Program-made: the position numbers and the translations under genes
Source of the DNA: Pseudomonas extremorientalis
GTDB taxonomy: Bacteria; Pseudomonadota; Gammaproteobacteria; Pseudomonadales; Pseudomonadaceae
Reading direction: 5' to 3'
Assembly (NCBI RefSeq): GCF_001870465.1
Contig: NZ_MDGK01000015.1
Span: 124,001-188,000 of the forward strand
Length of the DNA stretch: 64,000 nt
Notes under the pieces: generated by a model
Database searches by the model: none
Seen by the model: only the letters and a program-made list of their open reading frames with translations
Told to the model about the DNA's origin: nothing
In this document: in pieces, positions 44,766 through 54,000 of the stretch
Layout: the number at the start of each line of letters is the position of its first letter
Numbering within the stretch: the stretch's first letter is position 1

Positions 44766-45991
44766 TGGCCTTTTTACGCGCCAGGCACTGGGCCTGCGTC
44801 CTTATTCTAATGTGGGTATCGGGTGCGGCCCAGGCCGGCACCGCTGAGGTTCGGGCCAAGTTTCGTCCCGACCCCAGCAACCCTATGGTCAACCGTTTTA
44901 CCAACGTCACCCCCAGCACCGGGTTCTGCCAGCATTTTGCTTATTATTGTGATCCCAGGGGCTGGTTCAGTTTGAACTTGCCCGTGGGGGTGATAACGGG
45001 GGCGCCGGTTGCCGCCAACCATGACGATCCGCGCCAGGGGGTTTACCTGAAGATACCGTCTGAATGGCGAACCGTCTCGGTTAACAACGATAAAGGTGAT
45101 ACCGGCGAACTTGAGGTACGTATCTCGGGAATTGGCGGTTGGGCCCGTCATGGCGGGGACGTCATGCAGATCACCAATGGTGGCGGCTATGAAGCGTTAT
45201 GGAGCAGTGGTCGCTGGCATAAAGCGCCGGCACCGTGCCTGCCCACGGGGGTGCTCAATGGCACCAGTTACCAGGTTCAATGGCTCTGGCTAGTGCCGGA
45301 ATACGCCGGAGCCTGCGTCACTCAGGCCTTGTTTAATCTGCCTGTTTTTTATTACGCCAGCCTGTACTTTACCTATGAACTGCGTACCCCCAACCCACTG
45401 AGCATGCCAGCGGGAACCTACCATGGGCAGATGCTTTACACTGTGGGGCCTGGCATGGACTTCGACTTTGGCGACATCACCCTGGCCAACGACAATACCT
45501 TCCTGGTTAATTTCGAGCTGGATGTCGACCACATCTTCAAAGTCGAAGTGCCTCCCGGCGGCAACCGCGTGCAGTTGGAGCCCCAGGGAGGTTGGCAGGC
45601 CTGGCTGCAGAACGGGCGCAAACCGACCCGTCTGTACCGCGACCAAACCGTCAACCTGTGGACCAGTACCCACTTCAAGATGACCCTGGAATGCGGCGTG
45701 CCGATGGGCAATACCTGCAGCGTAAGCAATGGTACGCACCAGGTGCCGCTGGACCTTGCGGTCACGTTACCGGCAGGCTTGAGCGACGCTGCCGGGCGCC
45801 CGGTCAATCACCTGCCTCTGCGCCTGGACGGCAGCGGCAGCGAACGTTTCCAACCCAATCGTTACATCGACCGCAAACCCAGTACCCTGCACTTTGCAGT
45901 CCAGGCCGACGCAGTCGCGCAGATGCTCGAGCAGGGCAGCGGCACCACTTATTCCGGCACGGCCACGGTGGTCTGGGACTCCGAGATCTGA
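44765..45991 (+). CDS. CS1-type tip adhesin (CooD/CblD/CfaE-like)
   Basis: 408 residues with a Sec signal ending in AAQA (residue 25). It has the two-domain form of CfaE/CooD tip proteins: an N-terminal receptor-binding domain with cysteines (FCQHFAYYCDP; CLPTG...GACV) and a C-terminal pilin-like domain (about residues 230-408) with CGVPMGNTC and ending TYSGTATVVWDSEI, the donor/assembly strand. ATG 44765 overlaps the preceding TGA. A decayed copy of the last strand (VTVIWDSEV) occurs at 50897-50996, beyond the following toxin gene. Confidence 0.88.
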   Translation: MAFLRARHWACVLILMWVSGAAQAGTAEVRAKFRPDPSNPMVNRFTNVTPSTGFCQHFAYYCDPRGWFSLNLPVGVITGAPVAANHDDPRQGVYLKIPSEWRTVSVNNDKGDTGELEVRISGIGGWARHGGDVMQITNGGGYEALWSSGRWHKAPAPCLPTGVLNGTSYQVQWLWLVPEYAGACVTQALFNLPVFYYASLYFTYELRTPNPLSMPAGTYHGQMLYTVGPGMDFDFGDITLANDNTFLVNFELDVDHIFKVEVPPGGNRVQLEPQGGWQAWLQNGRKPTRLYRDQTVNLWTSTHFKMTLECGVPMGNTCSVSNGTHQVPLDLAVTLPAGLSDAAGRPVNHLPLRLDGSGSERFQPNRYIDRKPSTLHFAVQADAVAQMLEQGSGTTYSGTATVVWDSEI

Positions 45992-46197
45992 AGCGTGGGC
46001 TCAAGCGCCGGCGGGGGCGACTGGCGGTGGACAGCTACTGGTCCGGGGCATGACAACTGATCGGGGTTATCAGACAAAACGCGGGTTAGGTCACAAAGCC
46101 TGGGGGCGTGAGGTGAGGCAAGCGTAGTAACTGTCTACGTCGGTAAGGCGCAAGCAAGGAGCTAGCGTGTGCGGCTTTACTCGACGGAGATACCCGG

Positions 46198-49100
46198 ATG
46201 ACCATGACTGCCAGCGCCCGACGCCAGGCCCATATCGAACAGATCGAAACCTTGTTCAGTGACCCACCGTCATTGCTGGCGGTGGCCCAGGACAGTGCCC
46301 AGGCCTATCTGGACCAGCATTTTGCGGCGCGTAATGAGCGCGCCGGAGCGCTGCACCTCGTGACGCCAGAAGCCTCACCCTGCGCGGGGGCTTGGCGTTA
46401 TGTCTCATTGGCGCAGTTGCTGGTGGAGCGCCTGGCGTCTGCGCGGCCGATGTTGCTGGTAGAAGCGTGCCACCAAGTGGTTCGACGCGTACGCGAAGTG
46501 TTTGAGCCGGGCGGGCTGAGCCTCGCCGAGCTGGAGGTGTTGATCAATGAATGCGGCGCCTTGCTGCTGGAGGCTTTTGCCCAGCGGCTGCAGGCGTGGT
46601 GGCACGAGGCAATGCCCGTAGACATGGTGCGCTGGGGGTATTTGTCCGATGAGTTGCTGGCGTTGCTCTACGACGCACAAACGCCGCCCGGCATGAGCCA
46701 GGCGCGCGTTGCGCAGCTGTTTCCCAAGGCGCTGTTGCGCCCGAACCGGCCAGACCGCCAATGGAGCCTGGACAGCCCGACGCTACGGGTGCAGACCGTG
46801 CACCTGTCGCAGCAAAACCAGGTGCGCACACTGCCCTGGCTGGTGCTTGACCGAACGTTGCCGCAAGGTGGTTCATGCTTGCTGCTCTACAGCCCGGCGT
46901 CGGGGATAACGCCCATCGAGCGCATGGACGATATCGGGGTGCTGCTAGTGGGGCAGGTGGACCCGTTGCCGACCGGGCAGGTTGCGCACTGGTTCGTCCG
47001 GCCTGTGGAGGGTGACCCTTTCGATGCCTTGGCGGCCAGCTTCCTGGAGCGTCAATTGCGCGACATCGACCGTATCAACCGCTTGGTGCCGCGTACGCCC
47101 TTGGCCTTGCAGCAATTGCTGGACGCTATCATTGACCCCCTCGGCTGGTTTGTCGCGCAACTGAGTCCGTATCAGCAGCGATTGCGCGCCGGCTTGCCGC
47201 TGTGGTTGAGCCAGGCCGATGCCACCGACAGCGCGGCCTTTGCACAGTTGCTGCGCGGCTGGGCGCTGACCGGGCACGATGACGGGGCGCAAGACTACCT
47301 GGACGGCATCCCGTCCATTGAGCAATTCGCCGATGAGCAATTGCGGGCGTGTTTGAAGCAGCATCCAGGGACGGTCGAACTGAAACCACACGAAATCAGT
47401 ATCAGGTTTGATCGCGTGATCGCCGCCGCCGTACCGGTGCCGGGTGGTTTCATCGCCGGTGAAGTCGAACCTGTCACAGTGACCCTGGTGCAACTGGCCC
47501 TGGAAAATCTCGCCGGGTTTCCCCATACCCCCAAGGCAATCACCCTCAAGGGCGAGAACGCCCCTGCGTGGCTGAATTACCGCCTGCTCGGCACCTGCAT
47601 CGAACAGGTTGATATCGGGCAGTTCTATCCTCAGTTGCTTAGACGCAAGCTGGTGGACGATGCCACTGAAGCCGCTCGCCGCCAGCGTCTGTTCAGCCGG
47701 CAACTGCGTAATCAATTGCCGCTGCTTGCCCTGGAATACAAGGCCAGGGGGCTGCAGGGGCTGACCCGCAGCGGGTTCCTGTGCCTGCAGGCCGCGTTGC
47801 AAGCCACCCCGACGGAACGTCTGCTCGACGGAAAAGCCATGGCCCTGTGGCCGCTGGCGTTCCAGGCTGCGCCCGATCAGGCTGCGGATGTGGTTGCCAA
47901 CCAGTTCATCATCGGGCCACAGGCCGGGCATGATGGGCCGCACCTGTTGTACCGGCCGCTGCTGAGCCCGATGTTGCAGGAGTATGAAAACCTGGCGGCG
48001 TTGTTCGAGGCGATCAAGGCTCCGGGCGAGCTGCAAGAGCAGGCACTCATCTGGATGGAGCCCCGGCGCCAGGCGGTGTACGCCAACGGTGGTTTCAGCG
48101 AGCCGCATATCCGCCATTTTCTACCGTCGGATGAATTCGCGGTCTACACCAAGCCGGGGCCCGCGCAATTGCACAAGCACGTGGCCCCCGGTGACCCGAC
48201 GCAGCAGGTGTTCATGGCCACTGCCGACGCGCTGGTGGCGTTGGCCGACCGCCAGTCCCAGTCCAATGCCGAGCAGCGTTGGGCCAGTCTGAAGACGATC
48301 GGTTGGTTGCTGTTTACCAACCTGCTGCCATTCCTGCGCGGGCCGATGGCACTGGCGGGCTGGATGTTGCAACTGGCAGACAGCGTGCAACATGACCTTG
48401 AGAGCGTGCGCAGTACCGACCCGCAGGCGCGAGCAGCTGCAGTCACTGACATGCTGGTAAACCTGGTAGCGGTGCTGGCGCATCAGGCCGCACCCCATGA
48501 CTTGCAGCGTCACCTGGACCTCGAACACCCGGCGTTCGCGCCATTGGCACGTGCCGAACCTGTGGCTGTCGCGCCAGTGCGGGTTGATGCCCCGGTGGCG
48601 TTCAGCGCGCCGCTGGGGTGGGCCAATGCCCGGGATACCTTGACCCCGGCCATGCAGGCGCGGTTGACAGCCTTGAGCCTCATGCTGCCGCCCGCCGCCG
48701 AGTCGCTGGACCTTGTCGAGTCCAGCGGCCCCATGCAAGGCCTGGTAAAGGTCTCTTCCGCCACGCCGCCGCAGTGGCGGGCGCGGGTGCGTGGGCATGT
48801 CTACCGGGTGCAGATCCAGCAGGGGCGGGTGCGGGTGGTCAGCGCCACCGGTGAGGTCCAGGGGCCATGGCTCAAGCACCTCGGTGAGGGGCGTTGGGAC
48901 GTCGATCTTGGTCTGCATCTGCGTGGCGGCGCAGCCGACTCGATGCTGCAGGAGGCACGCCAGGCAGCGAGCACACTCAAGGATGCCCTGACTGAAGATT
49001 ACCAACAGGCACGCCTGGCCCAGGCGCGGGCGCGCCGTGCGATGGCGGTCGCCCGCGTCGTCATCGAACAGCCCGTGGGCGCGATTGCCGAGCAACGTCG

Positions 49101-50832
49101 CATCGAAGCCAGCCGGCACTATCAACAGGAGGCTGAAAAAGCGCTGAGTCATGCCCAGCGGGAATTGCAGTGCCTGCGCGCATTGCGTGACCTGGCGCCG
49201 CGTCCGCATTATGAGCAAGAACTGTGCGAGGCTCTGGAGTCGGTGATACTGAGCACGCAACTGCTCGGTTCCCTGTCACGCGAGCACATGGTCGTGACCA
49301 ACGCACAGCTCGATCCGGTGCTCAAGGTACTGGAGGACGAAACCGAGGATGAGGCCCAATCGGACATCAATCGCCAGGCCCATTCAACCCTTGGGCAGGG
49401 CCTGCGTGAACTGGCAAGGATTCAGGAAAACGCCATTCGCTGGCGGACCCTGGAGGATCGCTACCTCGACGAACTACGGCAAGTTCCCAAGCAGGGTCGC
49501 ACCAAGGCCGAGGCGCTCACGGCAGCCTTGCCCGCACGGCCGTCGGTCCAGGATCTGCAGGCCCTGCAATTTACCACCTTGTGGGGCATTGCCATTGATG
49601 TGGCGGGGCCACCGCTGGAGGACGGGTTTTTTGACAGCGTGAGTGAAACCATCAATCGAGCCCGCCGGGCTAACCGTTCCATGGCGGACTTGCGTCACCT
49701 TCAGGTCACTGACCAGGAACGCATTGATTTGTTGCAGAGCATTGACCGGGTGTACGCGCAAACCGACGATCAAATCGAATTCTGGCGGGCAATGGAGCCG
49801 GACAAGTTTAATGTGGAGTACCTGCAACAACTCCAGGCGTTACTGACAGACCTGCATCTGCACATCGAACGTCAGTTGAACGAGCTGCAACAAGGGGAGG
49901 TGCCGGCCGCACCCAAGACCAAGCCTGCCCCGCCGGTACCTGGGGCGCGGCGCAAGAAAATCATCCGCACGCGCAATCGCGACCTGTATGTGGCGCAACT
50001 GAGTGAAGCGCCAGGGCTGCCGGGCGGCGAAACCGCCGAGCTGCAGGACCCCTCGGGTGCGGTCATCGCAGCGTTCACCGAAGCCGAGGATGGGGTGTGG
50101 GATGCCCAGCCATCCCCCCCGCGGCGGCGCCCCAATCGTGAACTGAGCAGCCTGATGGAGAAGGGCGAAGACTTGCTGGCCAATGACGAAAAAGCCATCC
50201 GGAACGTGGAGAAGATGATCGAATCCGTCAATGAACCGGCGAGCCTGCAGCACCTGCTCGAGTCACAGGCTATCAGTCGGCGATGGGTGGCCGAGGACAT
50301 CCGCAAGAAATTGAGCATGCTTGACACCGCACGGTTAGCGGTGGTGCAACAGGCTAAAGCCGAGGCCATGGTCAGCCGTTTACGTGCCGCAGTGGCGAGC
50401 CTGGAGGCGGCCGGCCTGGACGCACGGATACGCGCAAGCAAGCTGCGGCCGATCACCCCGGACACGCTGGAGTTCCTGTATAGCCACCGCGAAGTGCAGA
50501 TTACCCGTCGCGGTGAGCGGGTGAAGCTCAAGAAGCACAAAAACGATTACCTGCAGGTGTACAAGGTTGCCGATGTCGCCACCGGCCGGGCGCTGTGCTT
50601 TGCCCATTTCCACTACAAGACGCAGACGCGGCAGAATGAGGCTTACGAGGCCGCTCACCTCAAGCAACCCGGGCAGGAATACCTGGGCCGCGAGGACCAG
50701 GCTGAGGTCGAAGCCGCGATGTTTGCGCGTATTCGCCGTGGGCAGACCGGCAAGTTCGAGCCCATCCCTGAGATTGAGCGCGGGAAGCTCTCGCTGGGCA
50801 TGGCACGCCGGCTGTTTTTCAGCCTCGACTGA
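46198..50832 (+). CDS. Giant toxin-like protein (Pseudomonas dermonecrotic-toxin/DUF6543-like)
   Basis: 1544 residues with no signal peptide. The sequence looks like the large proteins of fluorescens pseudomonads annotated dermonecrotic toxin or DUF6543. Two spaced modules are marked by CLLLYSPASGITPIERMDD (about residue 230) and HLLYRPLLSPMLQEYENLAALFEAI (about residue 585). A hydrophobic stretch follows (about 700-730), then a coiled-coil region (about 915-1010), a Pro-rich basic linker (VPAAPKTKPAPPVPGARRKK, about 1233) and a C-terminal block with CFAHFHYKT and AAHLKQPGQEYLG that recurs in this protein class. GGAG precedes the ATG. No enzymatic motif is certain. It lies between the adhesin gene and an adhesin remnant. 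Confidence 0.75.
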   Translation: MTMTASARRQAHIEQIETLFSDPPSLLAVAQDSAQAYLDQHFAARNERAGALHLVTPEASPCAGAWRYVSLAQLLVERLASARPMLLVEACHQVVRRVREVFEPGGLSLAELEVLINECGALLLEAFAQRLQAWWHEAMPVDMVRWGYLSDELLALLYDAQTPPGMSQARVAQLFPKALLRPNRPDRQWSLDSPTLRVQTVHLSQQNQVRTLPWLVLDRTLPQGGSCLLLYSPASGITPIERMDDIGVLLVGQVDPLPTGQVAHWFVRPVEGDPFDALAASFLERQLRDIDRINRLVPRTPLALQQLLDAIIDPLGWFVAQLSPYQQRLRAGLPLWLSQADATDSAAFAQLLRGWALTGHDDGAQDYLDGIPSIEQFADEQLRACLKQHPGTVELKPHEISIRFDRVIAAAVPVPGGFIAGEVEPVTVTLVQLALENLAGFPHTPKAITLKGENAPAWLNYRLLGTCIEQVDIGQFYPQLLRRKLVDDATEAARRQRLFSRQLRNQLPLLALEYKARGLQGLTRSGFLCLQAALQATPTERLLDGKAMALWPLAFQAAPDQAADVVANQFIIGPQAGHDGPHLLYRPLLSPMLQEYENLAALFEAIKAPGELQEQALIWMEPRRQAVYANGGFSEPHIRHFLPSDEFAVYTKPGPAQLHKHVAPGDPTQQVFMATADALVALADRQSQSNAEQRWASLKTIGWLLFTNLLPFLRGPMALAGWMLQLADSVQHDLESVRSTDPQARAAAVTDMLVNLVAVLAHQAAPHDLQRHLDLEHPAFAPLARAEPVAVAPVRVDAPVAFSAPLGWANARDTLTPAMQARLTALSLMLPPAAESLDLVESSGPMQGLVKVSSATPPQWRARVRGHVYRVQIQQGRVRVVSATGEVQGPWLKHLGEGRWDVDLGLHLRGGAADSMLQEARQAASTLKDALTEDYQQARLAQARARRAMAVARVVIEQPVGAIAEQRRIEASRHYQQEAEKALSHAQRELQCLRALRDLAPRPHYEQELCEALESVILSTQLLGSLSREHMVVTNAQLDPVLKVLEDETEDEAQSDINRQAHSTLGQGLRELARIQENAIRWRTLEDRYLDELRQVPKQGRTKAEALTAALPARPSVQDLQALQFTTLWGIAIDVAGPPLEDGFFDSVSETINRARRANRSMADLRHLQVTDQERIDLLQSIDRVYAQTDDQIEFWRAMEPDKFNVEYLQQLQALLTDLHLHIERQLNELQQGEVPAAPKTKPAPPVPGARRKKIIRTRNRDLYVAQLSEAPGLPGGETAELQDPSGAVIAAFTEAEDGVWDAQPSPPRRRPNRELSSLMEKGEDLLANDEKAIRNVEKMIESVNEPASLQHLLESQAISRRWVAEDIRKKLSMLDTARLAVVQQAKAEAMVSRLRAAVASLEAAGLDARIRASKLRPITPDTLEFLYSHREVQITRRGERVKLKKHKNDYLQVYKVADVATGRALCFAHFHYKTQTRQNEAYEAAHLKQPGQEYLGREDQAEVEAAMFARIRRGQTGKFEPIPEIERGKLSLGMARRLFFSLD

Positions 50833-50896
50833 GTTCAGTGGTTGCCCGGCACAGGGTCTGGCTGCCGGGTTGCCAGGGCGGCACCAGCACCGTGCC

Positions 50897-50996
50897 CATA
50901 CATCGGTCAGGCAATTGGAAATCCCTTCTTTTACGGCCTGGACAGGCCAGTACTCATGAAGGCAGCGTCACGGTGATCTGGGATTCAGAGGTTTAG
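50897..50996 (+). pseudogene. Decayed 3' end of a second CS1-type adhesin or pilin
   Basis: Reading 50897-50956 and then skipping one T gives LEIPSFTAWTGQYS-EGSVTVIWDSEV followed by TAG. The last 14 residues match the intact tip adhesin's YSGTATVVWDSEI end, also at DNA level (CACGGTG-TCTGGGA-TC-GAG). A single inserted T near 50957 breaks the frame, and no start or upstream body exists. It is therefore a remnant of a fimbrial subunit gene, separated from the fimbrial operon by the toxin gene. Confidence 0.6.
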
Positions 50997-51003
50997 CCAC
51001 AAT

Positions 51004-51030
51004 CTGCAGGAGCGAGCCCGGCTCCTGCAG
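51004..51030. terminator. Hairpin between convergent toxin genes
   Basis: CTGCAGGAGC (51004-51013) and GCTCCTGCAG (51021-51030) form a perfect ten-pair stem around a seven-base loop. It lies in the 215-base gap between the two convergent toxin-like genes and probably ends both transcripts. The sequence also looks like a third REP family of fluorescens genomes. Confidence 0.6.
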
Positions 51031-51047
51031 TGGCAGCCGAGTGCGAT

Positions 51048-54000
51048 TCAGGTGGGGGGTAAGGACGGACCGGGTTTCGTCAAGTCAAGGGGGAACTCAA
51101 GGCCTAGTCGGTTGACACGCTCCGCGACTGTTCCAATATTCGTGTTGAAGGTGCCGTCGGCGTTCACGTATTGCGTCCAGGATGGCGGGTGAATGCCACG
51201 ATCGATGGCGAATTTCCAGACTGCGTCTGCGTTCTGGTTTACCGGTTTAAGGGCCAACTGATACCAGTCTTGAAAATGCTGGTCGGTGATCCGGGTGAAA
51301 TAACCGCCGGATAGGCTCGTCAGTCTTGCCTTGCGGGCCTCGCCAACTTTGTTCAGCTTGCCCCAGGCGACGAACTCGCTCCAACGATCTGGGTGAATGC
51401 CATGTGTTTTTATAAATGCATCCGCCGCTTCTTTGGTCGTCTGCTCCATGTTTACCCATTTCATGAACAGATTGTCTGACAGGTGTGTAGTGCCCTCAGG
51501 GTTGAGTCGTGCCAAGCCTCGTTTAGTTATTTCGCCACCTGACCTGACGAATTTGTTCCATGTTTTCAACGGGATATTGCGACTTGTGAAAAAAACAGCC
51601 GGGTTCAGAGCGGCCTGTGGGGTGGAGGACGCCGCATCGGCTTTGACGTATGCGTCCCATTCCCTGAGTGCTTGGGCGAGCTGACTGTCGGTTTTTGGCC
51701 CGGCGCCGGGCAGGCGTTGCCAGGTGTCCAGCTCCCAGAATTTGTTCGGCAGGCGCCGCAACCGAAACGGGGTCACGCCTCCAGCGGGTGTGAGTACCGG
51801 CGCGACCAAGCCATTGCTGTCATAGAGGTTGAACGCATTCTGAATACGGAACACCTGCTCTTTGCCCTTTGCGCCGACGCTGCGTACCAGGTAGGTACTG
51901 GGCGAACCGGGGACGCGATAGATGCCTGTGCCTTCGGCCAGTTCTGCACCGGCCGGGATGCCGCCTTTCACCACCAGGCGGGCGCTTTCTTGCAGAAAGT
52001 CGTTCTGGTATTTCAGCAGGTCCGGACGCAGTGTGTTTCTCCCTGGCCGCAGTAGCATGGACAGCGGCTTGATACCCAGGCCTGTTGTTCGCGTTACCCC
52101 GGCAACCGTAGTGGTGACTCTTGCGACTTCAAACAGCGTTTGCGCACGTGACCCGCGACGCACGACGAGCCCCGCCACGGTTTGTCCAAGGCTGCGCAGG
52201 GTATGGACCGTCGTGCGCCCCACCCGACCGACAAACCTGGCGGCCGAAGAGGCCAACTGGCCGCTCCAGGGGAAACCGCCCAGCACGCTCAGCGCTACGT
52301 CCACGCCGAACAGTACCTTGTTGAGGGTCGACTGGGCCTCCAATTCTTCGTTGGTCAAGCTTTCAGTGTCGGCTTTGTCCAGCAGGTACAGGTAGTTCTG
52401 CCGGTACAGCCCGACCAATACATCGCCTCGATGCGCGGCCAGACGATGATTGAGCAAGCGTGTATCGGCGGGCAGGCGTGCGCGAAGATAATCCAGCCAG
52501 GCCGGCCCTCGCATCAGTTGTACCAGCTCGGCCTCGTCGGCGAGTTCCCTGAGTTCCACACCGTCGGGTGCATTCGGGGTATACAGCACCCGCATGTCAT
52601 CGGCGTCAGTGGAGAGAATCAGCACGCCATTCACGGTCTGCCCGCCTAATCCTTCGGGCGCGTTACTGGCCGGGTTGAACATCAGCGCGTTGGCGATCAC
52701 TGCCTGCCCGTCGACCCGTGGCCGTGTCGCGGGGGATGGCGAGGCGAGCACCGCCTCCACCCAAGCGGCCGCTTTCTTTTGCCCGGAGTCACCGGGCATT
52801 TGGCTGCGGTAGATATCAGGATTCAACCGGGCCGCAAGGGCCGCGTAGTCCAGGACAGCTGCCTGGCATGCGATCCAGGCTTGTTTCAAGGCCTGGGCCT
52901 CGGCTGCCGTAGCCTGAGGGGCGAGGTATTTTTCGAGCACGTTTTGTTCGTACTGCTGGCCAACATCCAGGTCCTTGAGCCACTGCTCAAGACGTTCTTT
53001 CTCCAAGGTGATGATGGTCCCCTTGGCATCGCGCACCCATTCTCCCTGGGCGGTGGTCAGTTCGGCATTCAACAGCTCGCCTTCTTTCCAGTTGAAGCCC
53101 ATTTGCCACGGTTTGGTGTTTTTCAACAGCAGGTTGGTCAGGCTCATCTTGCTGCTCTTGACCTCTTCATGCACAGACCCAAAGCCGGCACCGGATGAAA
53201 TCCTTATTCGGGTAGTACGGACGACTGTTATTTTGTCCGGGTCGATGCCCTGCGCGGGATAGCCCTGGCCTTTTTCGACCAGCAAGGCGCGAATCTTTGG
53301 CAGTACCTGTTGCTTGGCATACTCGGCCAATGTGGGGATCAGCGCTTGCCATTGTTTGGCCAGTTCATCCTGTTTGGCCAGGGTGGTGTCGGCTTGATCT
53401 TGCAGAGCCTTCTGGTCCGCCGCGCTCAAGCGCTTTTCCCAGTCCGGCCGCCAGTGTTCTATCAGCAGCCGGTTGCGCGCCAGGAACGGTCCGGCCATAT
53501 CCACCAGTTCCGCCAGCTCCACGCGGCCATTTTTTTCGCTGTCCGAGCCATTCTCAGTCAGGCCCAGAATGGTTTCGATGTCAGAGAGCTGTTTGTCGAG
53601 CAAGGCCTGGATGCTGTCTGCCACAAAATCGTCTGCGATCGGCGCGAATATGCGACTCAAGTCATCGCCCCACAATCCGGTTTTTCCATGCTGACCCAAC
53701 AGCGGTAGGCCGCTGGTAAACAATCTGCCGGCGTCTTCGCCGGCATTGATGCGGGCTTTGAGTGTGTCATGCAGAGCTTGCAGGGATGCACACTCTTCAA
53801 AGCCCATGTTCGGGGTATATAACACTACCGCGCCAACGCCCGCTGTTTGGGTACTCAGGTTTTTGTGCCCTTGGGGCCAATGAGGAGTGACCGGGCTGGA
53901 ACCGTCATTGAAGGTCAGGACGAAGCTGCCGGCCATGCGCGCCACTTCGTTGCGGACGGTGGCTACGGTCAATTGATAGACGCCGGGACGGTTGCCATGA

